A stretch of 10,256 nt of DNA from Auxenochlorella pyrenoidosa (taxonomy: Eukaryota > Chlorophyta > Trebouxiophyceae > Chlorellales > Chlorellaceae): assembly GCA_001430745.1 (NCBI GenBank), contig KQ481983.1, forward strand, positions 2,392,868-2,403,123, written 5' to 3'. A program made the translations under genes and the position numbers. Below the pieces are notes generated by a model. The model was not told where the DNA came from, searched no databases, and saw nothing but the letters and a program-made list of their open reading frames with translations. Shown here piece by piece: positions 9,001-10,256 of the stretch (the stretch's first letter is position 1; the number at the start of each line of letters is the position of its first letter).

Positions 9001-10114
9001 CCAACTGCGTGAGCTCTTCCCCCTCTCTCCTCCCCCGCAGGTGGTGCCCTTCAGCCCCTCCTCCGGCCTGCTGGAGTGGGTGGAGCACACCCAGCCCATG
9101 GCCGACTACCTGCTGGGCCCCAGCCGAGCCGGCGGGGCGCACATGCGCTACAAGCGGCGCGGCGACTACACCTGGGTGCAGTGCTACACCGACGTGGAGG
9201 GGGGGGGGGGGGTGGGGGGCTGGGGGCGTTCGGGCGCGGCGGGACCGACATGACTGAGCAGATGCTAGACCAAATGCGTGCAGGTCGTGTTGGCCCTGCG
9301 GCTGCACAAGGCAGCGCAGGTGCGCCCTGGAGGTGCCCTGGCCGTGCGTGACCAACCTGAAGCCTCCCCTGCTCGCCCCCGCAGCTGCACAAGGTGGTGG
9401 TGGGCGGCCAGCCCAGCCCGGAGCAGCTGCGCGCCGCGTACGACGCCGTGTGCGCGCGCTTCCCCCCCGCCATGCACCACTTCTTCCTGGAGATGTTCCG
9501 GGACCCGGGTGGGCTGGGCGGCGCAACCTGGCTGCTGCGCCCTGTCACAGCGCAACGCAGCTCCGTGCGCAACGCGGCATGCAGCGAGGGAGCTTGTCAT
9601 TAACCAGGGTGCCAGGCAACGCAGCACTGTTGCCCATGGTGATCGTCTTGTTGCATGGCCCGCCCGCCCCGGCCGCCCCCGCCCGCAGGCACCTGGTTTG
9701 AGCGGCGCCTGGCGTACACTCGGTCCATGGCGGTCAACTCGATGGCGGGGCACATCATCGGGCTGGGCGACCGACACCTGCAGAACGTGCTGCTGGACAC
9801 GCGCACCGCCGACGCCGTGCACATCGACCTGGGCATCGCGTTTGAGCAGGCAAGCGCCCGGCCCCTTCACACACACCCTCCCTAGCCCCCCCCTTTGGCA
9901 GCGGGCTGCAGCAGCGTCCCGCTGCGTGCCCTCCTTGCCGCTGGGACAAGCCCAGCCACCCCCTGTGCCCCCCTTCCCCTCCCGGCCCCCGCAGGGCCGC
10001 TTCCTCAACACCCCCGAGCTGGTGCCCTTCCGCCTGACGCGCGACGTGGTGGACGGCATGGGCGTGGCGGGCGTGGAGGGGGTGATGCGGCGGTGCTGCG
10101 AGGAGACGCTGCGG
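1..10114 (+). CDS. ATM: ATM/Tel1-like PIKK serine/threonine kinase, partial at both ends, 29 exons in window
   Basis: This gene encodes the nuclear PI3K-like Ser/Thr kinase that, in the ATM family, is recruited to double-strand breaks by the Mre11 complex and phosphorylates SQ/TQ sites in checkpoint and repair proteins. The exons listed separately join into one open frame of about 1742 codons: solenoid (residues 1 to about 591), FAT (about 592-1440), and kinase from about 1470. ATM-specific motifs appear in order: HFTALLYAE (3177-3203), KFLPLVYQ (7120-7143), HPHHTL (7404-7421), [11 protein letters not shown] (8805-8837), GLGDRHLQN (9760-9786), HIDLG (9820-9834) and PFRLTRD (from 10028). ATR, TOR and DNA-PK differ at these positions. 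Start, promoter and FATC lie outside the window. The protein is longer than the matching animal region because of Gly/Ser/Ala linkers. Exon boundaries are predicted from conservation, phase and splice signals, not from transcripts. Confidence 0.95.
356..549 (+). CDS. ATM: ATM exon 2, HEAT-like solenoid
   Basis: The acceptor is GCACAG (350-355) and the exon opens [15 protein letters not shown], a typical Leu/Ala-rich helical repeat, followed by [14 protein letters not shown] and [12 protein letters not shown]. The preferred end is AG|GCGAGG at 549/550, a GC donor in phase 2 that joins exon 3 through Arg to give LLTVRQVQAEV. An alternative is a GT donor (GTCAGG) at 545 paired with acceptor AG at 684-685, which also keeps frame and removes two residues. 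The coding call is firm, the last few bases are not. Confidence 0.75.
550..681 (+). other. GC-AG intron (candidate), GCGAGG donor
   Basis: The intron runs from GCGAGG to CTGCAG and joins phase 2 to a single base. The same donor hexamer occurs at 4703 in another GC-AG intron. A GT..AG alternative (545 to 685) also keeps frame, so this call is tentative. Reading through meets a stop at 590-592. Confidence 0.5.
682..931 (+). CDS. ATM: ATM exon 3, HEAT-like solenoid
   Basis: The exon follows a CTGCAG acceptor ending at 681. It encodes helical repeats such as [35 protein letters not shown] and GLLAVAAQL, ending LRPYLRQ. The donor is CAG|GTGGGC at 932, phase 0. Residue pattern and Leu/Ala periodicity fit an alpha solenoid. 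No individual catalytic or binding residue is expected here. Confidence 0.8.
1093..1191 (+). CDS. ATM: ATM exon 4, solenoid
   Basis: The exon begins after CTGCAG (1087-1092) and reads [20 protein letters not shown] then [12 protein letters not shown]. It resembles the segment of animal ATM just before the mid-protein Leu-rich helices (human about 1630-1650, approximate). The donor is CAG|GCAAGG at 1192, a GC-AG intron in phase 0. No GT occurs between this point and the in-frame TGA at 1228. The only GT alternative is an internal GTCACT at 1165, which would delete nine residues. Confidence 0.75.
1192..1346 (+). other. GC-AG intron, GCAAGG donor
   Basis: CAG|GCAAGG matches the usual GC-donor consensus (AG|GCAAG). 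There is no GT between 1192 and the in-frame stop at 1228. A GT at 1165 inside the exon is a poorer alternative. Confidence 0.7.
1347..1565 (+). CDS. ATM: ATM exon 5, solenoid
   Basis: The acceptor CCACAG ends at 1346. The exon encodes a basic helix ([17 protein letters not shown]), a short Gly/Ser linker, then [18 protein letters not shown]. The donor GTGAGG at 1566 is in phase 0 and reading on meets TGA at 1579. It is 73 codons long with no recognisable enzymatic motif, consistent with solenoid helices. Confidence 0.8.
1703..2299 (+). CDS. ATM: ATM exon 6, solenoid with long Gly/Ser linker
   Basis: The exon follows CTGCAG at 1697-1702. It opens [20 protein letters not shown], comparable to the human ATM stretch with GPIDFSTIAI. 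A low-complexity linker of about 60 residues rich in Gly, Ser, Ala and Thr then runs from about 1790 to 1970 and carries RTQGSQQ (TQ 1865-1870, SQ 1874-1879). Conserved helices return with [32 protein letters not shown] and [12 protein letters not shown]. The donor is AAG|GTGAGG at 2300, phase 0. At 199 codons it is the second longest exon in the window. Confidence 0.92.
2506..2850 (+). CDS. ATM: ATM exon 7, end of solenoid and approach to FAT
   Basis: The acceptor is GTGCAG (2500-2505). The exon encodes [36 protein letters not shown] and [16 protein letters not shown], matching in order the helices that precede the FAT domain in ATM. A Gly/Ser linker (about 2752-2820) follows, then AEIELWRK. 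The donor is AAG|GTTGGG at 2851, phase 0. The LWRK end joins [12 protein letters not shown] in exon 8, equivalent to FWLDLNYLEVA in human ATM, so no exon is missing in the 266-nt intron between them. Confidence 0.92.
3117..3437 (+). CDS. ATM: ATM exon 8, FAT domain start
   Basis: The exon begins after CTGCAG (3111-3116) with [17 protein letters not shown] and [11 protein letters not shown] (3177 on), one of the clearest ATM signatures. A Ser/Ala/Gly-rich loop (about 3235-3340) replaces the animal loop that carries the S1981 autophosphorylation site, and this loop contains no SQ or TQ. It closes with [20 protein letters not shown] and the donor CAG|GTGTGA at 3438, phase 0. Confidence 0.95.
3626..4456 (+). 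CDS. ATM: ATM exon 9, FAT domain with inserts, NLS-like motif and SQ/TQ cluster
   Basis: This is the longest exon (277 codons), starting after CTGCAG (3620-3625). [20 protein letters not shown] aligns with [20 protein letters not shown] of human ATM. A Gly/Gln linker holds TQ, TQ and SQ (3737-3796). [20 protein letters not shown] and [19 protein letters not shown] continue the FAT helices, with [13 protein letters not shown] near 4197. A second insert carries PKKRRK (4292-4309) followed by a Gln/Pro/Ala linker. It ends [14 protein letters not shown] at 4457, phase 0, comparable to the EPI/EPF segment in animal and plant ATM. Confidence 0.93.
4612..4702 (+). CDS. ATM: ATM exon 10, FAT domain
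   Basis: The acceptor CTGCAG ends at 4611. The exon reads [20 protein letters not shown] then [10 protein letters not shown], fitting in length and pattern the plant ATM stretch between the EPF motif and the LLRKG helix. The downstream exon needs a single leftover base (phase 1), and the only donor giving it is ACAG|GCGAGG at 4703, a GC donor. Available GT sites (4717, 4734) give the wrong phase. Confidence 0.8.
4703..4867 (+). other. GC-AG intron, GCGAGG donor
   Basis: Only the GC at 4703 gives the phase needed to enter [13 protein letters not shown] in frame. The GT sites at 4717 and 4734 give wrong phases. The acceptor is TCGCAG. Confidence 0.75.
4868..5084 (+). CDS. ATM: ATM exon 11, FAT domain
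   Basis: The acceptor TCGCAG ends at 4867. G plus AC makes Asp and the exon reads [18 protein letters not shown], a linker, then [19 protein letters not shown] and [10 protein letters not shown]. The last part matches WQLEEAQVFWA of human ATM closely. The preferred donor is CCAG|GCAAGC at 5085 (GC-AG, phase 2). A GT donor (GTCCTC) at 5118 would add 11 residues without changing frame. Confidence 0.88.
5085..5234 (+). other. GC-AG intron, GCAAGC donor, 150 nt and open in frame
   Basis: CCAG|GCAAGC to CATAG. The length is a multiple of three and there is no in-frame stop, so retention would insert 50 residues in the FAT domain. GT at 5118 is an alternative donor in the same phase. Confidence 0.6.
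5235..5370 (+). CDS. ATM: ATM exon 12, FAT domain
   Basis: The exon follows a CATAG acceptor ending at 5234. It encodes [20 protein letters not shown] then [20 protein letters not shown] and LSLMQ, corresponding to the ATM segment ending CGNWLAETCLENPAVIMQ in human. The donor is CAG|GTGCGC at 5371, phase 0. A long G-rich tract begins 10 nt into the following intron. Confidence 0.9.
5383..5417 (+). repeat. G-rich tract in intron after exon 12
   Basis: There are four G runs of 5, 5, 12 and 10 bases, separated by single A, A and C, starting 12 nt after the donor at 5371. It fits a G-quadruplex motif on the sense strand and so would be present in pre-mRNA. Run lengths may be unreliable in sequencing. 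Confidence 0.85.
5526..5645 (+). CDS. ATM: ATM exon 13, FAT domain
   Basis: The acceptor CTGCAG ends at 5525. The 40-codon exon reads [10 protein letters not shown], a short polar stretch, then [18 protein letters not shown], equivalent to FLSLARFSDTQYQRIE in human ATM. The donor is GAG|GTGGGG at 5646, phase 0. Reading on gives TGA within 21 nt, which confirms the intron. Confidence 0.92.
5876..5938 (+). CDS. ATM: ATM exon 14, FAT domain (short exon)
   Basis: This 63-nt exon lies between CCGCAG (ends 5875) and CAG|GTGGGG (5939), both phase 0. It reads [20 protein letters not shown] then Q, matching the MKSSEFENKQALLKRAK helix of human ATM. It is too short to be seen without homology. Confidence 0.9.
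6096..6170 (+). CDS. ATM: ATM exon 15, FAT domain (short exon)
   Basis: This 75-nt exon lies between CTGCAG (ends 6095) and CAG|GTGGGC (6171), phase 0 at both ends. It encodes a highly charged helix, [20 protein letters not shown] followed by RKTGQ, in the position of the basic KIQTNRYTVKVQRELELDE segment of human ATM. Confidence 0.88.
6340..6423 (+). CDS. ATM: ATM exon 16, FAT domain (short exon)
   Basis: This 84-nt exon reads [20 protein letters not shown] then ELDEAEQQ, between CTGCAG (ends 6339) and CAG|GTGGGT (6424), phase 0 at both ends. It continues the charged FAT helices and connects directly to the LDERERHFL helix of the next exon. The intron after it is GT/G-rich and holds a (GGGT)4 motif. 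Confidence 0.88.
6467..6481 (+). repeat. (GGGT)4-type G-quadruplex motif in intron after exon 16
   Basis: Four GGG runs are separated by single T, a textbook parallel quadruplex motif, within a GT/G-rich stretch (about 6424-6530) that fills the first half of the 251-nt intron. Confidence 0.85.
6675..6796 (+). CDS. ATM: ATM exon 17, FAT domain
   Basis: The acceptor is CCCCAG after a nearly pure pyrimidine tract (6656-6672). [20 protein letters not shown] then [20 protein letters not shown] match [20 protein letters not shown] and WVFRLCSLWL of human ATM. The donor AG|GTGCGG at 6797 is in phase 2 and is completed by G at 7056 to give Arg. Confidence 0.95.
7056..7165 (+). CDS. ATM: ATM exon 18, FAT domain
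   Basis: The acceptor CTGCAG ends at 7055. The exon reads [20 protein letters not shown] then [16 protein letters not shown], the hallmark equivalent to YKFLPLMYQLAARMG in human ATM. The donor at 7166 (GTGGGC) leaves one base, phase 1, completed by exon 19 as Ala. Confidence 0.95.
7330..7427 (+). CDS. ATM: ATM exon 19, FAT domain with HPHHTL motif
   Basis: The acceptor CTGCAG ends at 7329. The exon encodes [20 protein letters not shown] and [19 protein letters not shown] (7404-7421) is near invariant in ATM proteins. The donor CAG|GTGGGC at 7428 is in phase 0. It is the last exon in the window with a CTGCAG acceptor. Confidence 0.95.
7603..7684 (+). CDS. ATM: ATM exon 20, FAT-to-kinase region
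   Basis: The acceptor TCGCAG ends at 7602. The exon reads [20 protein letters not shown] then NEAFSYA and ends one base into a codon before GTGGGT at 7685 (phase 1). It occupies the variable stretch after HPHHTL that is also poorly conserved between animal and plant ATM. Confidence 0.88.
7916..7941 (+). repeat. 26-base C homopolymer before exon 21 acceptor
   Basis: An uninterrupted C run followed by CTTCCG-type bases and the acceptor ending at 7952. It takes the place of the polypyrimidine tract. The exact length may vary or be misread. Confidence 0.85.
7953..8142 (+). CDS. ATM: ATM exon 21, end of FAT domain
   Basis: The exon follows a 26-base C run and a CCGCAG acceptor (ends 7952). [19 protein letters not shown] and [20 protein letters not shown] correspond to EALCDAYIILANLDATQWK in human ATM, the last FAT helices before the kinase. 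It ends CGCTCGCGCCA|GTGAGC at 8143, phase 2. Reading on gives an immediate TGA, so the intron is required. Confidence 0.93.
8200..8214 (+). repeat. (GGGT)4-type G-quadruplex motif in intron after exon 21
   Basis: Four GGG runs separated by single T, in a GGTGG-rich region (8161-8223) that begins about 20 nt after the donor at 8143. It is nearly identical in design to the motif at 6467-6481. Confidence 0.85.
8302..8395 (+). CDS. ATM: ATM exon 22, kinase N-lobe entry
   Basis: The acceptor CCGCAG ends at 8301, and G completes Gln. The exon reads [20 protein letters not shown] then [11 protein letters not shown], equivalent to [25 protein letters not shown] in human ATM. It forms the first strands of the kinase N-lobe. 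The donor GAG|GTGGGC at 8396 is in phase 0. Confidence 0.93.
8564..8644 (+). CDS. ATM: ATM exon 23, kinase N-lobe with ATP-binding lysine
   Basis: The 27-codon exon reads [20 protein letters not shown] then GASHRQL, between CCGCAG (ends 8563) and the consensus donor GTGAGT at 8645. Lys at 8597-8599 in GGVNKPKI aligns with human K2717, the ATP-contacting lysine. The catalytic N-lobe is intact. Confidence 0.95.
8790..8915 (+). CDS. ATM: ATM exon 24, kinase N-lobe
   Basis: The acceptor GCGCAG ends at 8789. [20 protein letters not shown] ([11 protein letters not shown] at 8805-8837) is the conserved C-helix region of the PIKK fold in its ATM form. [20 protein letters not shown] and K follow, equivalent to RKRKLTICTYK in human. 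The donor AAG|GTGCCG at 8916 is in phase 0. Confidence 0.96.
9041..9211 (+). CDS. ATM: ATM exon 25, kinase hinge region; 3' end uncertain
   Basis: The acceptor CCGCAG ends at 9040. [40 protein letters not shown] and [13 protein letters not shown] match the VVPLSQRSGVLEW and GAHKRYRPNDF segments of human ATM. The 3' end is unclear. A donor at 9212 (GTGGGG, inside a G run) would add four glycines after DVE. A donor at 9194 (GTGGAG) would end the exon at 9193 after QCYTD. Both are phase 0. Confidence 0.85.
9199..9212 (+). repeat. 14-base G homopolymer at exon 25 donor
   Basis: The run spans the last Glu codon of exon 25 and abuts the GT at 9212-9213. If that donor is used, the run codes four glycines and any indel in it changes the reading frame. 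Confidence 0.8.
9284..9319 (+). CDS. ATM: Possible 12-codon exon in ATM kinase domain (doubtful)
   Basis: The stretch [12 protein letters not shown] is flanked by GTGCAG (ends 9283) and CAG|GTGCGC (9320), both phase 0, so it can be included or skipped without frame loss. Against it, the flanking introns would be only about 70-90 and 65 nt, while most others here are above 120, and the spacing between QC and the DAVC motif fits animal and plant ATM better without it. It ends with LHK, repeated at the start of the next exon. It may be a cryptic or alternative exon. Confidence 0.4.
9385..9508 (+). CDS. ATM: ATM exon 27, kinase C-lobe start
   Basis: The acceptor CCGCAG ends at 9384. [20 protein letters not shown] then [20 protein letters not shown] corresponds to [20 protein letters not shown] in human ATM and to the MHYFFLEKF form in plants. 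The donor GTGGGC at 9509 leaves one base (phase 1), completing Gly with exon 28. Confidence 0.93.
9689..9849 (+). CDS. ATM: ATM exon 28, kinase catalytic loop
   Basis: The acceptor CCGCAG ends at 9688. [20 protein letters not shown] leads to GLGDRHLQN (9760-9786) and [10 protein letters not shown]. Asp 9769-9771 aligns with the human catalytic D2870, Asn 9784-9786 with N2875, and Asp 9826-9828 of HIDLG with metal-binding D2889. All are intact, so an active kinase is expected. The exon ends CAG|GCAAGC at 9850, an unambiguous GC donor: no GT occurs before the in-frame TAG at 9883. Confidence 0.98.
9850..9994 (+). other. GC-AG intron, GCAAGC donor (unambiguous)
   Basis: The intron separates AFEQ from GRFLNTPE, which are contiguous in all ATM proteins, so both boundaries are fixed by protein conservation. 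The donor is CAG|GCAAGC and the acceptor CCGCAG. It interrupts the kinase activation segment right after HIDLG. Confidence 0.93.
9995..10114 (+). CDS. ATM: ATM exon 29 of window, kinase activation segment
   Basis: The acceptor CCGCAG ends at 9994. [20 protein letters not shown] then [20 protein letters not shown] align almost residue for residue with ATM from animals and plants. This is the activation segment and the helix after it. The donor CGG|GTGAGG at 10115 is in phase 0. The rest of the C-lobe and the FATC domain are beyond the window. Confidence 0.97.
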
Positions 10115-10256
10115 GTGAGGCGGGCGCCGCCCCTAAGCAGGAGCGCGCCATCGCGCAGTGATTCCCGCTGCCGCCCCTGGCTGCTGCTGCGGCCGCGTGG
10201 GCCCGCCGCCGACTGCGACCCCCTGCCCCCCCCCCCCCCGACGTCGCCGTCGCCGC
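10115..10256 (+). other. Intron start after exon 29, cut by window end
   Basis: It begins GTGAGG. I see no ATM-like coding sequence in it. A 14-base C run at 10226-10239 resembles the C tracts that precede acceptors elsewhere in this gene, so an exon may begin just past the window. Confidence 0.75.

Noticed and set aside
8513..9526. Long open frame on the minus strand (337 codons)
   Set aside because: It overlaps the conserved kinase exons on the opposite strand. Its Arg/Pro/Ala-rich sequence is what GC-biased antisense frames produce.
9655..9885. Separate small kinase-fragment gene
   Set aside because: The catalytic loop here is one exon of ATM: splice signals, phases and flanking motifs join it to exons before and after.
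3117..10114. Assignment to ATR, TOR, SMG1 or DNA-PK
   Set aside because: [26 protein letters not shown] and [10 protein letters not shown] are ATM forms. ATR and TOR have different residues in the equivalent motifs.

Overview
This window is a stretch of a high-GC, intron-dense eukaryotic nuclear genome. It holds one gene, running left to right on the + strand: an ortholog of ATM (Tel1 in yeast), the PI3K-like protein kinase that signals DNA double-strand breaks. The gene enters already in progress at base 1 and leaves unfinished at base 10256. The promoter, start codon and N-terminal solenoid lie upstream, and the last part of the kinase domain and the FATC tail lie downstream. No other gene is supported on either strand. 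The GC-rich codons, introns mostly of 125-280 nt, CAG|GTGGG-type donors, CTGCAG/CCGCAG acceptors, and Gly/Ser/Ala/Gln-rich linkers inside conserved domains suggest a chlorophyte green alga, plausibly a Chlorella-like trebouxiophyte. That placement is an inference.

Layout: I traced 29 exons (28 complete introns plus one cut by the window end), choosing splice sites by conservation and phase. The joined reading frame is closed throughout, about 1742 codons including one doubtful 12-codon exon. Exons 1-7 (1-2850) encode the C-terminal part of the HEAT-like solenoid. Exons 8 to about 21 (3117-8142) encode the FAT domain. Exons 22-29 (8302-10114) encode the kinase N-lobe, hinge and part of the C-lobe: ATP-binding lysine, catalytic loop GLGDRHLQN, metal-binding HIDLG, and the [12 protein letters not shown] segment. 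Most introns are phase 0 and follow a CAG, AAG or GAG codon.

Identification rests on ATM-specific signatures: [48 protein letters not shown] and PFRLTRD. ATR, TOR and DNA-PK differ at these places. All catalytic residues in the window are intact, so the gene looks functional.

Points of interest are an unusually high number of GC-AG introns (five of 29 donors, one unambiguous), two perfect (GGGT)4 G-quadruplex motifs plus a long G-tract in sense-strand introns, a shift of acceptor consensus from CTGCAG to CCGCAG near 7.4 kb, no SQ/TQ in the loop equivalent to the human S1981 autophosphorylation site with an SQ/TQ cluster nearby, an SV40-like basic NLS motif inside a FAT-domain insert, and an ambiguous exon boundary at a 14-G run in the kinase domain. 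I found no novel system beyond this gene.
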